64,000 bases of DNA from Sambucus nigra (GCA_949130495.1 OX422215.1:529711755-529775754); one strand, 5' to 3'. Shown: positions 33,338 through 45,030, numbered from the stretch's first letter. Notes: generated by a model from the letters alone, not told the origin. Translations and numbers: made by a program.

Positions 33338-34774
33338 TGATTCGGTGTAAACATTTCATATTTATCCTCATAATTTAGGCATTTTTAGTATCCCGTGTAA
33401 TTTAATTGAACCAAATTTATCTTATATTCATGCTACTGACCCTATTTGGCAAGTACATCTTGTTTTGTGTATTTTTCATATGTTTTACAGGTAATTAATG
33501 CAAGTAAAAACGAAAGAGAAATCGAAACAGTGAAAGAAATCCTAAGAAAAGAGAAGTCAAGGGCATTTTTGGAATTTTTCACCCGGAACTCGGAGACGGA
33601 GCCAACTGCAAAGTCGAAGAGCTTGAAGTCACGAGAAAACTAGAAAAATGGCACCTTAATTCGGGCTATGATGAAGGAGTTACGTGAATTTTAAGTCAAA
33701 AATCAAAGAAAATTGAGGGAGTCAATGTCACCCAAACCGGGTCACCCAGAACTGGTTCAGCATACCTAAAGCACGAATTTGTGTTTAATGCTGATTTTTT
33801 CTTGAGTTGGTTTTAAGTGGGACACTTGCAAAAAATGTGTGGGGAGTTTTAGTTAGTTTTTGGAGAGAATTTTTATGAGTTTTTTTACCTACAAAGAAAG
33901 AGGAGAAGAGGTAAGAAGATAGTTTCAATTTTGTTCATCAAGCTTACACTTTTATGGATAAATGTTATAGATTTTTATTAATAGAGTTTTTCTTTCTTCT
34001 CCCTCGTTCTTGAAGTAAAATTATTTACATGTTATGTTTATTTTCTGAGATTCCAAGCTTTTCATGCATGTTTAGAGATAGTTTCATTATGACTTCGATT
34101 ACATGCAACGTAGATATTATGCTTTCTAATAATTACACCATGTCTGACTAGTTTTATAGAGGGTTAGGGTATATGAACCCAAACTAGGTGATGAGTTGGG
34201 TATAAAATTGAATAAAAATACGGAGATAACTTGAAGACTTGAGGTTTTGTCAAAACACATATTATAGATATCTTAACCTCGTTTGCCCTAGGTAACCAAT
34301 GTATTTGAGAGTATAATATGCACATCGACAATCTAATCATTCATGTTAAATTTATTACATATGAATTCTTGTGCGGAGTTCAATCCTTATATAGTTGATT
34401 GTTTGAAATGTTTAATGCTTTCTATGAATTATTAATATAATTTTTAACCTTTTATATCCAACGAATGTATCGACGACGTGGGGGAATGTACTCCAATCCT
34501 ATTTTCCAATAAAACCACTTTATTGTCATCGCATGCACAGTTAATTCATTAGTTGAATTAGTTTGCTTTAGTTAATTACAAGATCTCAAAACAATCATCT
34601 TTTCCTTCTTTTCGTTAGTCAAACATAATATTTTTCATCTTTCGTATTCGTAGTCACATCTTATGTCCTATTCCCTGTGTTCGATACCACACTTTCTCGA
34701 ATTACTAGTTACGTAATCAGCTTACACTTGAGCCGATATAATTATGAACTAAAGACACTTTCAAAGTCCCTTCA
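33338..34774 (+). repeat. 3' LTR of the Athila-type element
   Basis: 1437 bp starting TGATTCGG after the purine tract and ending CCCTTCA. The last 70 bases match the 5' remnant at 27777-27850. Confidence 0.7.
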
Positions 34775-34799
34775 TGAAGAACAATAAATCGAGGGAGAT

Positions 34800-35602
34800 G
34801 TGAGTGAGGGTGAAGAAGAGGATACGAAAGATTTACAAGCTGCATTCAATGAATTGTATGCAAAAACTTTGAAGATCAATATGGAAAACTTGAAGTTAGA
34901 ATCTAAGTTGAAGGAATGTGCCATAGATAATAATAATGATGCTTTAATTAAGGATCTTAGGGAACGTGAGAATATTCTTCGAGATAAGCTAGAGTATGTC
35001 GAGGGAGAGAGAGATAGTTTGTGAGGTTTGATGGAGGCTATGTAATATGAGGTTGTATAGTTTGAGAAGTCTAGGCGTTTGCTCGAGTCTAGGATTGGTG
35101 AGCTTGAGGAGAGATTGTGAGATTCAAGTAAGGTAAAGTTTAATTTGGAGTCTAGTTCAGAAAACCTAGTTAAGATGTTAGTCACCGTCGAAATCAAGGA
35201 TGATCGGTGTGGTATTGGCTTCAATGATCATATTGCACCCATTCCCAAAGCCAAAATCATGCATGTGATAGATCCACCTAGGAACATTAGGAAAGAGATA
35301 CCAAGGAAGTTTAGGATAGAGCCACCTAGAAATATTAGTATTGGACCACCTTTAGGTAACACTCACTACCATATCTACACTTACACTCATTGCAATATGT
35401 AAGGTCATCTTAGGCGATTCTGTTACAAACTTCAAAATGTTCCTAGTAAGTTTAATAATAGACTCACTTTGATTCCCAAAATCCCCATGCGTCATAACAC
35501 ATCAATTTGGGTTAGGAAACTGGACTTAGAGGCTTTTGGACTTTTACTTCATGACTCTCATTTGATTGCACGTGATTCTCCTTGTGTTGGATCTTTTGGT
35601 TG
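34800..35602 (+). pseudogene. Element Z Gag, middle and C-terminal part, decayed
   Basis: Reads SEGEEEDTKDLQAAFNELY, a coiled coil, LRERENILRDKLEYVEGERD, more coiled coil with three stops, a linker, then a knuckle remnant YTHCNM-stop-GHLRRFC and YKLQNVPSKF, ending near CVGSFG. The first part matches the C-terminal helix of Y Gag (ELQKEFGDLYTETLK). The rest matches X mini-Gag (AREMTLRDKLVLIEGDRDKL and CSYCGRKGHLRRLC). Z therefore preserves in one frame the join between segments that X and Y carry separately. Dead as a gene: stops, and a knuckle Cys changed to Tyr. Confidence 0.7.
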
Positions 35603-37252
35603 ATCGTGTTGGTTATTTCTCATACGCTAGTTATGCTTCATGATATATCTTTTCTAGTGTTATGGCATGTGTACTTTTTATATTATATTTTTCTTTTATT
35701 GAGGCTTATTTGAAAAAATATAAAAATATTTCTGGTTTTATATATTTTTTTGAAAATACAAAAATATTTTGTTTTTGAAAAATATTTTGAAAAGTTCAAA
35801 GAAATTTTCGGTTTTGGTATATTTTAGTTTTACACATTTGGTATGGCATATTGGTGTGTTTGAATTCATTTCATTCTGTACTTTCCATGCAGCTAGGACA
35901 TTTGGTTATGACTTCGGATGCTTAGATTGTTCTTAACCATGTTTATGGAGTTGTTTCGACATTGATTTTCTTTATGGATTCGACTTTGTATTTTCCCCCG
36001 CACACACATGAATGAGCTTATTGGATTTTGACTTCATAATGTACATTTGAGCTTCGTGAGATGTTCTCCTATCAATCTTGTCTTCTACATATTTATTTGA
36101 CTATGGAGGATTTGTTCATGTAAGAAGCTTTGCCCGTGAGGATTTTGTTTTTTTTTTGAAAATATGATGCGTGCACGGTAAAGGGTTGCGAGAGAATAAT
36201 AATCTCGTCGTGAAATCCACCGTTTAAAAGAGCCCGAAAAAACCAAGATAATCAAAAGAATAACATGCCAAAAAGGGGGAATTAGTTTAGTTTGATGTAT
36301 TCATTCAAAAGAAAAGAAAAGATATATTTTGAGGGAGTTTGGATTGAATATCAAAGGGTTTACACAATGAAAATGTATCATAGTTAAGCTTATTTTGTCA
36401 TGACGCCATTGATTTGTAGAATCATTAAAATTCTAGGCTTGTGTGCATTGTGCTTGTTTTTTTCATTAAGTTCAACTATATTAGTCACTTGAGTCTAAAG
36501 CTTAGTTTGATAAAGTTTTACGGTCAATTACAAATTCTTGAACATATTTGAATGGTTGGGTTATAATTCGTTTGTTTCTAGTTCACGCCCATTCATTCCA
36601 TTCCATACGTTTGGACACATCGATACTATGCTAGTGTGTAAAGCTTGTGTGTTTTATGGTCTTTTATACATGTATATGTGTGCTAAATTTACTTAGATAT
36701 ATTTTTCATATATTTTATATGGTATGTTTGTTGTATTTGTGAAATTTGCATTTTTTTTTAAATTGAAAAATTCTAAAAATAGTTGGTTGTGATTGCTTTT
36801 GAGTTTATCCTTACTTGAGTTTAATTGATATATATTTGATATACTTGCCATCACACTCTGTATTTAGTTGTGATTATTATTTTCCTTGTGTATTTTGGAC
36901 AAATAAATGGGGAGAAAGAATTATGAATTATGGGGGAGACTCGAGAATTGATTTACTTGATTTGATTTATGTTTATCTCATTTCAAACTCGATACTTCAT
37001 GAAGGTATTTGGTTTGTTAATTGTGTGTAGGACTTTGATGATAATTTGGAATGCACATTAAAGAAGCACAAGGATAGCAAAGAGATTTCAAGATTTCAAT
37101 GTTGAAGATTTTGAAGAGAATTTGAAGACTTGCATATTTAGTATCTTTACGATTTTTGGGTTGCATGTGAGGGTATTATATTTGTATAGGATTTTTGTAT
37201 TGATAATTCAAATTATTTTTATTTTGTACCGGCATAGACACAGGGGGAGATT
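35603..37252 (+). other. 3' internal non-coding region of element Z
   Basis: AT-rich 1.65 kb ending in the polypurine tract. It contains short phrases shared with the 3' regions of X, Y and Z' (for example GGGGAGAAAGAATTATGAATTATGGGGGAGA near 36909, in pieces). Short ORFs here are not convincing. Confidence 0.6.
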
Positions 37253-37986
37253 TGAAAGGACATATTTTCAATAGTCCCGAGGTTACATTGTGTATGTCGT
37301 ATACCGCTACAACTGTCGAAGCAAGTTCACGATCATTTGTTCAAGAAGGCGGATCCGAATATCAAGTTTCTTCAACAACATACATCTAGAAGATTTATTT
37401 TGGTAAGGAATGTGTTTAAGTTTAGTAAATTCTTTACTTTAGTATTGGGATATTTTTCAATTTTTTTTTAATTAAAATGAGGCAATTTTTCTAAGTCAAA
37501 ATAATTTTTGGAAGACCTATAGGCGAGCTTTTTTAAAAAAAACTGCTCATGTCGTTCAAACGAAATAGGCCTATCGTTCAAACTCCCAAAACATCTAGTT
37601 TTTTATTCACCAAAACATCCAAATTTTTTGTGAATAATTAGTGGAACCCAAATACTTTTGTGGAGGTTTATCTTTATAGAGTGCCATTTTTACTGCTGGA
37701 TTGGTAGTTCTCGTGGAAGATGATTGCAGACGACTACGGTAATTGGGGATACTCGAGGCAATTAACTATTGAAGGAAGAGTTGTGGTTCTTGAGGTTTTT
37801 GTGGTAATCTTTGCTGATTTTAGGTTGCGATCTATGTAGGTTTTCTGCAGAAAATTCATTGCAGATTTCTCTATGTAATTATAAGTTGAGATTTGCATTA
37901 TATAGTGAAATAAAATTTTTACCCGAAAGGGATTTTTTCCTAAAATTGTGCCTTTCCCGACATGCTTTATTTACTTAATGATTTGA
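37253..37986 (+). repeat. 3' LTR of copia element Z
   Basis: 734 bp starting TGAAAGGACATATTTTC. The right end reads ATTTGA where Z' has ATTTCA, so the terminal CA is probably mutated. Confidence 0.75.
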
Positions 37987-39169
37987 ATCATTTAGATGCA
38001 TGTTTGGGGTTTAAGAAGATAAAATTGGTTTAAATAAATTGATTCTCATACTTGGTGTATAATAAATTTGGAAAAAGGTTCTCTTTTGATAAAACACACA
38101 CAAAAGGGCATTCTCAATAACCTTATTAATGTTAGATTATTGTTTTACTTTTCTAATGGCATTGGTATGTTGTTTGGTTCCGAAGTAATTTAAATGTTTG
38201 TATTTTTTTACCGCCTCTATTTCTATTTATATAGCATATCTCCATTTCTTAGTATTAGATATATTATATGTTGGAATTTATGGTAATTATTTAAGTTGAT
38301 GAAATTAGATTTTGTTCAACTTTAGGGGTAATTTAATATGGGATCTGCACGTCTTTTGAGATGGTTTGATGGTATAACCCATTATCCTTCGTGAGGAGTA
38401 TAACGTGGTATGCTCATATGTATAAAACTATAAATTAATAAATGAGAAATTCTAGTATAATGTACCCACTTGGAACCTAGTATTTGGTTAAAGTCTTATA
38501 TTAAAGCTCTTGTTACACATAGGAAGAATGTGAAAAAAGGGTGTAGTATATTATAATCCATCTTGGCTTAAAATCTTGGTGCCCCTAGGATATCCCAACT
38601 CTCTGAAGAAGGGAGGACCTACATAGGCTCGAATTAACTTCCAAACCCATCTACTCTGGCTCAACAGGTGATTGGGTCATGGGCCATGGTTTGGGCAAAG
38701 TATTAACTTTGGGGGCTAAATTTTATTGGACTTTTATTTTAATTTTTGGGTTTTATTTTCTAGCCTAATTTATTACTTCAGTTTTTAATTATTTTATCTC
38801 GCCAGTTATGGTTGTTGAGATGTTTTATTTTAATAGTTTTATCGCAATAATTGTGACTACTGGAATATTTTCCAACCGTTCTTAACCACCAATTATTTAT
38901 TATGAATGGGTGGCTTTAGTTTCATTTTTAATTATTAGTTTTTCTTACTACTTTTGTTTGGGGTTGTCTCATTTTTATGTCCAAAAGTAGAGTTTTTTCC
39001 ATTTTTGGTTCGCTGGAAGACTTGTAACTTTGAGTGTTACTATTGTATGTTGTGAGTGTTGTATTGTTGGAGATCTTTGTCATTGAGTCCGCAGAGCACC
39101 AACGTGAGGCAAATATTATCTTAAGGTGAGAGTGTCCAACACTTACCTTAATCAAATATCATCTTAAGG
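37987..39169. other. Unassigned AT-rich sequence
   Basis: No supportable ORF on either strand. The right half (about 38690-39160) directly precedes the copia reverse-transcriptase remnant and might be the decayed LTR or internal region of that element, but I found no LTR partner. Two AT(A)TTATCTTAAGGT(G/C)AGAGTG phrases occur near 39115 and 39165. Confidence 0.4.
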
Positions 39170-40070
39170 TCAGAGTGAACTTCCACCAGGAAGTAAACCT
39201 CTTGGATGCAAGTGGATATTCAAGAGAAATTTGAAAGTTAATGCTCAATTGAAAAATACAAAACTAGATTTGTAGCTAACGACTATAAGTAAATGGAAGG
39301 ATTTGATTATTTTGATACTTACTCATCTGTTACGAGAATAATATCCATTCGAATGTTAATAGCTATTGCAGCATTACATAATCTTAAGATGCATCAAATG
39401 AATGTAAAATCACCATCTTAAATGGGGAGTTAAATGAAGAGAAACATACGTAACAACCACAAGAGTTAAAAGTTCCATAAAAAGAAAGGAAGTGTGTAGA
39501 CCTTTTAAATCCATTTATGGATTAAAACAGGCATCTAAACAATGGCATGGAAAATCTCACAACACAATAACGTAAAATGGATTTAAAATTAACGAGTCTA
39601 ATAAATGTGTTTACATTAAAAACACTACAAGTGATTATGTCATTGTTTGTCTGTATGTAGATCATATGATTACTATTGGAAATAATAAAGATATCATGAA
39701 ATCTACTAAGAGAATCTTGTCTAACTAATTGGATTTGAAAGATATGGGTATTGTTGATGTTATATTAGGAATTAAAATTTATAAAACATGAGATAGACTC
39801 TAATTATATTGAAGAGATAATTGATAAGTTTGGTAAATGTAGTGATAACATTCTATAACACCTATTTATCCAAATATTCATTTATATAAAAATACTGTAA
39901 TTGGTACATCTCAATTGCAATACGCTCGAATCATCAGTAGTTTAATGTACTTGGCAAGATATTACTTATTCAGAATGAGTAGGTATACATGTAATCCCGG
40001 TGAAGACCATTGGAAAGCATAATAAGGTTTATTAAATATCTAAGATATATCATTAATAATGTATTTAACT
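39170..40070 (+). pseudogene. Ty1/copia reverse transcriptase-RNase H remnant
   Basis: Too decayed for any long ORF, but the copia RT blocks can be read across frames: LPPGSKPLGCKWIFKRNLKV, a FDYFDTYSPV-like block, IRMLIAIAALHNLKMHQMNV (39345), SIYGLKQASKQWH-like (39510), DYVIVCLYVDHM at 39632 where copia has the catalytic YVDD (the second Asp is His), a VILGIKI-like block, then the SLMYLARYY...RYTCNPGEDHWKA segment (39935-40020) at the start of RNase H. It would be polymerase of a copia element unrelated to X, Y and Z as far as this window shows. At least a dozen stops and several indels. Confidence 0.8.
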
Positions 40071-40074
40071 ACAT

Positions 40075-40077
<3 letters not shown>

Positions 40078-40105
<28 letters not shown>

Positions 40106-40106
40106 T
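40078..40106. repeat. (TA)n microsatellite
   Basis: About 14 TA units just after the copia remnant. Confidence 0.9.
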
Positions 40107-41398
40107 CTTTTTGTATATACTATATATACAAAAATGGCTAATCTTTTCTTATTGTCATTCTGAAAAGAAAATTTTAATCAATGAAAATAAATGTGGAAGG
40201 TATTGTAAAGATTTAAAGGAATCACCCAATGCAAATTTGACTTATATAGTAACTTTTCTTAATAAATATTTTTTTCTTGAGTTGATTTATTACATGTGTG
40301 TATTACAATCTTGCACATGATATTTAAAGAAAATATGGGATGGTATATATTAACATTATTGCATTTGCACAAAAAATCTAATAGTTTATACTTGCTTCAA
40401 ATATTGATTAATCCAACTACATTATTTTTTTTATTCTTGCAAAAGATCAAATGAAAAATCTTTGCTAGACATGATTGAGAACTATATACCGGGTATTAAT
40501 ATAACTCTTTCTGTAAGCATTCTTCTAAATCTTTGATCCTCTTAATTCATATCAATGGAGATATGTTTGATTTATATGTGTTTGACCAAATTGTTAGGTG
40601 AATTTATTTTTTAATTTTTAGGCAAAATTTTATCTTCTACACCAACCATTGATAAATGTCGTCTATATGACCGTAAGCATGGCATTTAGACAATTGCAAA
40701 TACATGTTAAAAGAAGATCTACAAACAGCTCATGCATCGCTCGGATCTAAAATCTAATTTATGTATAAATGGTGTCTCTTGGTGTTGCTTTGCCACGTGA
40801 TTTAAAACTCTATGTGCAATTAAGAGAAAATACACTCACCCTTATTAGGCTCAACCCCATTCACATGCCCCCCTCCATCTGACTCCAAAATGCAAACTCC
40901 TCTTCACCTTCCATCAAATTTGCTAAACATTTTCGTCTGCACTTTTTTGTATTGGGCAAGGCATGTGATACATTTGAACCACTTCAAATTCTCAATTTTC
41001 GGACACTCATTATAGAACATGCATATTTTAAGTCATAGGGCACAACACATCTATATAACAATGTAGGCTATATATTTCAAAGTGTAATAAAACCATGCTT
41101 AGGAGATTAAATTAATGCTCAGTGATGTTTTTTTTTTTAAATTTTAGTTTCTATGCATAGCTTTACTACAAGAGTTGTATTACTTTATGGAGGTGATATC
41201 TATTTATATGGTTCAAATAATTTAGCATTGCAGGCGTGATGAGTGTTTTGCACCAAATCAGTATTATCGAAGGATTTTAAATTGTCTGCGCATTGAGCCT
41301 AGTATTAAATATTAATTGGATCCGCCTAACATCTTCACATAAATGAAAGAGAGATATTTGTGTCCTAAAAATAGGTCCTGCTCTGTGTCAATGTGTCA
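40107..41398. other. Intergenic sequence downstream of the MYB gene
   Basis: AT-rich and non-repetitive at the scale I can read. I looked here on the minus strand for a long C-terminal exon of the MYB gene and did not see one. No other gene is supportable. Confidence 0.5.
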
Positions 41399-41449
41399 TT
41401 ATTTCAGATCCTCGGGTTGAAGAAGAAAAAGGAGCAACGATACATCGGC
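41399..41449 (-). other. Possible terminal exon of the DUO1-like gene
   Basis: After a 366-nt intron (GTAAGA donor at 41815, CTATTTATTTTATCCAG acceptor) the phase-0 continuation reads ADVSLLLFLLQPEDLK and a stop at 41399-41401. This would be a 17-residue tail, far shorter than the 150 or more residues of known DUO1 C-termini. A plausible splice by sequence alone, not supported by homology. Confidence 0.3.
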
Positions 41450-41815
41450 CTGGATAAAATAAATAGAAAAAGCAATGTTAGGAAGGCATTTTGTCATCGT
41501 CACATTGGTTGGTGCATGGATCAAATGAGTTCCATTAAAATCATATTAAAAAACATCACCCAATGTGGCGAAGACTCATCACAGGTTGACCCACAATATT
41601 TTTTAAACACTTTTAAGAAAATTGTAAATGCCCCATAAAATTAATAAAATGACTTGTAAAATTAGAATATGAGGAGAAAAATTATTCAAAAAATTTCTGA
41701 AGAACTAATGTCATAAAACATATGAAATCTTCACACAAATATGTATTCAAATCTATATGGTTAATAGGAATGAAAAAAAAAACTTTATGGTTAGTAAATT
41801 GACCCAATTTCTTAC

Positions 41816-42153
41816 CTCAGTAGACGGTGGTGGTGGCGACGGCAAAATCCTTGAAAAACTCCTTTGTCTATTATGCCAAAAATTCTTCACATCATTATCC
41901 GTCCTTCCGGGGAAATAAGTCGCAATCCGCGACCATTTATTCCCAAACTTCACTTGAAGATCAATCACCACCCTCTCATCCTCTGCCGAAAACTTCACCC
42001 GACTGCTTTGAAGTAAATAAAAGAAAAAAAAACATCATATGCATTTTCAACAAATGTACACATGCACAAACTAAAATCAAGAAAACCCAGGGACGAAACC
42101 AGGATTTAATCTTGGGGGGGGGGGGGGGGGGGGGCAAAAGTTTACAAAATAAA

Positions 42154-42193
<40 letters not shown>

Positions 42194-43470
42194 ACAAAAA
42201 ACTATAATTTTTTTGAAAAACAAAGAAAATCTTTACTAAAAGGAATATCAAAACTTTATCAGAATTGCACTTCGTGTGTCTTCAAAACATGAAATCCATC
42301 GATAATATCGAAACAATTTTTTTTTATAAAACAGTTTTTTGGTAACATTTTTTAGGAAATGTTTTATTTTTTATTTTTTCCAAATAGGTATTTTATAAAG
42401 TCATTTTGTATAAAGTGTTACAAAAAACATTTATATTCTATTTTAAAAAAGTCAACTTTTTTTAAATAACGAAATAATCTTTTTTTGTTAAAACTTTCTT
42501 ACAAAACATGTGTTTTAAAATAAGTTATATCCAACTATTTTGTAATAAAAAAATAATGGATTGGGAAATTGTTTTTTTGGATACTTTTTACAACAAAAGT
42601 TTATAAAAAACTATAGCTTGTTATCAAATTAGATGGTAATAATATTTTAGAGGGGCAAAAGAGTCATTTACTTTCCCTTCTAATTAGTGCCAAATGTGTT
42701 ATTAACGGATTTCATTACAAATGGTCCTCAAATATTAATATAAGAAACAATGACACAATTAAAAATAAGGAAGAATAAGTTCACTCCAAATTACAAATAA
42801 CTTTAAAAAGTTTGTAGAATGTATTAATTAAATAAAGTAACTTGTGCGTGACACAGGGAAAAAACTTACAAATGGCTTGCTTTATAGGAGGCTATTTTTA
42901 TTATTTGTAGGATCAAATACCGAAAAGTCTCTCAAACATTTTTTTAATACACATTTAGTCCAATCCTTTTATTTTGTACCAAAAAGTCCCTTATTCTCAT
43001 ATCTTTAAAGGTGTGCGCCAGCGGTATGATAAAACTTTTTTGACATGGTGAAGAACTTAAAAAGGCCTGAACTAAACATGTATTAAAAAAAGCTCGAAAG
43101 ACTATTTGATATATGCCTTTTTTTTAAGCAGATAAAGAAGAAGAGGAGAAATTCGTTAAATAATTAAGATGCTGGAGAAGTGGCTGGGAAAAAAAGGGCT
43201 CTCACTTTATAGGCGGATGGACTCAGTTATAAATTGAAGACGTGTTGTAGAATAAAAGATAAATAACTATTCCATAATTTTAGACCTTATACTTTCGAAA
43301 GTGTACTCGTACTCATAGATACACACATATATCATAAAGCAACAATATAGAAATTCAGATCTTTGGGGAGGGGGGGGGGGAGGGGGTGTCCCTGCCCCCC
43401 CCCCCCCCCCCCCCAAAAAAAAAGTAGTGTTAATTTATAAATTAAAATAAAATAAAATAAAAACAATGTT

Positions 43471-43512
<42 letters not shown>

Positions 43513-43966
43513 GTTCGTCCAAAATAAAAATTCAGCGCACCCCTAATAGAATTTTTGATGATTTTTCTCAAAATAATTTAAATAATCTTAAGATAGTCTA
43601 TTCTGACGCGAATTCCTGGATCCGCCACTGCCACTGGGAGCCCCTACGTGGCTTCGTGATCATCAATATCTATTTACATGTTACATATACAGTAAGATAT
43701 ATACCAACACACACATGCGTATATAAAACAAATTTGAGAGAGATGGTGTGAAAACAATACTTTTTTAAGTTGGGTCGAAGTTTATTGAGCCATCGGACAC
43801 GACAAGAATTTCCAGTACGTTGTAAGAGGCCTTTGGATCGAATGGAGCTCCAGTATCTGGGGCCATATTTGTTGACATGATTAATGAGCACCTCATCTTC
43901 TTCTGCTTTCCATGGCCCTTTTCTTATTTCTCCGATTTCACCAACTAACAATCTATTCGCTTCCAT
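41816..43966 (-). CDS. R2R3-MYB transcription factor, DUO1-like (MYB125 type), exons 1-2
   Basis: Exon 1 43761-43966 and exon 2 41816-42002; splicing gives 131 codons in frame and restores NLKNRVKFSAEDE across the junction. R2 runs from RKGPWKAEEDEVLINHV to RWLNKLRP, R3 from FSAEDERVVIDLQ to VKNFW, with the expected R2 and R3 tryptophans present. IRSKGLLQRTG, GNKWSRIATYFPGRTDND and the supernumerary Lys-rich pattern point to DUO1, the male-germline regulator of flowering plants. Odd points: RTGNSCRVRW has Asn where R2R3-MYBs have a DNA-contacting Lys; GPRYWSS has Tyr where Asp is usual; intron 1 is about 1.76 kb and filled with repeats; no long C-terminal activation region was found. It could be a functional diverged copy or a young pseudogene. 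Confidence 0.8.
42114..42134 (+). repeat. G21 homopolymer run
   Basis: Twenty-one consecutive Gs in the MYB intron on the plus strand (Cs in the mRNA sense), followed by an A-rich run and (TA)n at about 42161-42191. Confidence 0.95.
43365..43414. repeat. G-run/C-run foldback
   Basis: A G-rich stretch, then GTGTCCCTG, then twenty Cs (43395-43414), able to fold into a GC hairpin. Followed by (TA)n at about 43474-43509. Confidence 0.8.
43832..43852 (-). promoter_or_regulatory. miR159 complementary site in MYB exon 1
   Basis: On the mRNA strand the codons for WSSIRSK read TGGAGCTCCATTCGATCCAAA. Against miR159 this has one mismatch (miRNA position 12) and two G:U pairs (positions 8 and 20). DUO1 is an established miR159-family target through this same coding site. 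Confidence 0.75.
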
Positions 43967-44226
43967 TCAATCACAAATGCATAGATTTTTGTATGCCTTT
44001 GTTTTTGTTTCGTCGAACCGACTACAAAAGCAAATATGTAACTCAGCCCTTACATATTTCTAAAGCATTAAACCAAAGAATTAAAACATGCCATCTATAT
44101 TATACCTCTAATACAGTTGTATTAGATGTATAAATGCAATTTATTATCAACCCTTGCATCTCCCTTACGCAATTCGATGGACCTTACATCTTCGTTTTCC
44201 TTCCAAACGTCTGTTCCAAAGCAGAC

Positions 44227-44234
44227 CTTATATA
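44227..44234 (-). promoter_or_regulatory. TATA box of the DUO1-like gene
   Basis: TATATAAG on the minus strand, about 260 bp upstream of the start codon, in a stretch otherwise without repeats. The predicted transcript start is near 44200. Confidence 0.45.
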
Positions 44235-44451
44235 TCCCTAATCCCCTCCAAACGTTGCATAGAATGGAATTTGTAAAGCTATCTCGAGCTTAATAAATTT
44301 TTTTAATAAAAAAATTGTTTCAATAGAAAAGTATATTTTTAATAAATTTAAAAAAATGGATTGTTAAAAAATATTATTTTAATATAAAAATTATATATAT
44401 TTAAAAAAAAAACTATTTTAAAAAATAAAAGTTAGTATAAACGAAAAAATC

Positions 44452-45030
44452 TTTTTTTTTCCATTTTAAACAGTTTTAAGAAATACAAAAAATATTTTAA
44501 ATATTGTAAAATTAAAAAAAATAATAATAAGTTTAAAAATAAGGGGTGCCACTAGCGCAGACCTTTAAAAATAAGATAATATTGAATAAATGGGTGTTTG
44601 AGGGACTAAATGGGATGAAAATAATAATAATAAAAAAATTCTTATTAGAATAGTTTTTTTTTTTAACTTAAACAGCTTTAAGAAATACAAAAAGTATTTT
44701 AACTGATTTAAAAAAAATGAAGTTTAAAAAATAAGGGGTGTCGCTGGTGCTGACCTTTAAAAATAAGAGAATATTACGTAAATAGGTGTTTGAGGGACTA
44801 AATGAGTTAAACATAATAAATTTTTTTTATTGGAATTTTTTTTTAACTTAAACAGTTTTAAGAAATAAAAATACTGTTTTCAATATTGTAAAATTTTAAA
44901 AAAATTAAGTTTAAAATAAGGGGTGCCGCTGGCGTAGATCTTTAAAAATAAGAGAATATTGAGTAAATGAGTGTTTGGGAAACTAAATGAGTTAAAAATA
45001 TATATTTTTAAAAATTCTTATTAAAATAGT
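44452..45030. repeat. Tandem repeat, three units of about 185-195 bp
   Basis: Units start near 44452, 44652 and 44837. The internal landmark AAGGGGTG recurs at 44541, 44733 and 44918, i.e. steps of 192 and 185. Each unit has a T-rich head, AACAG(C/T)TTTAAGAAAT, GGGGTG(C/T)CGCTGG-like and GTGTTTG(A/G)GGGACTAAATG segments. Non-coding. A diverged piece in inverted orientation occurs in the MYB intron near 42940-43035. Confidence 0.8.

Larger units (their letters stand above)
27777..34774 (+). mobile_element. Athila-type Ty3/gypsy element, copy 1, no RT/IN seen
   Basis: 5' LTR remnant 27777-27850, degenerate primer-binding site at 27857-27874 (TGGCACTGTTGCTGACAA; Athila elements usually have TGGCGCCGTTGCCGGGGA), gag 28128-29817, protease to 30510, non-coding 30511-33337, 3' LTR 33338-34774. 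The LTR end with TTCCCTGTGTTCGATACC and the PR motif with DQGAS fit Athila. No reverse transcriptase, RNase H or integrase was found, so it is a deleted or non-autonomous member. Confidence 0.8.
34775..37986 (+). mobile_element. Element Z: Ty1/copia element, 3' part
   Basis: Begins mid-gag directly after the Athila 3' LTR, runs through a 3' internal region, has a polypurine tract GACACAGGGGGAGATT (about 37237-37252) and a 3' LTR 37253-37986. No pol. Closely related to Z' (4649-5866), to which it is inverted. It also shares LTR motifs with X and Y. Confidence 0.75.
42088..43630. mobile_element. Possible MITE or DNA-transposon remnant(s) in MYB intron 1
   Basis: Left end CAGGGACGAAACCAGGATT and, inverted, right end CAGTGGCGGATCCAGGAATT share about 14 of 20 bases, the type of terminus seen in plant hAT- or Mutator-like MITEs. 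Both ends are followed inward by long G runs and TA repeats. I could not find a target duplication, so this may be two separate insertions. No transposase ORF. Confidence 0.4.

Noticed and set aside
41393..41638. 81-codon plus-strand ORF near the MYB gene
   Set aside because: No homology recognised and it lies opposite the putative last intron and terminal exon of the MYB gene; likely chance.
42088..43630. Autonomous DNA transposon in the MYB intron
   Set aside because: No transposase-like ORF and no clear target duplication; recorded only as a possible MITE remnant.
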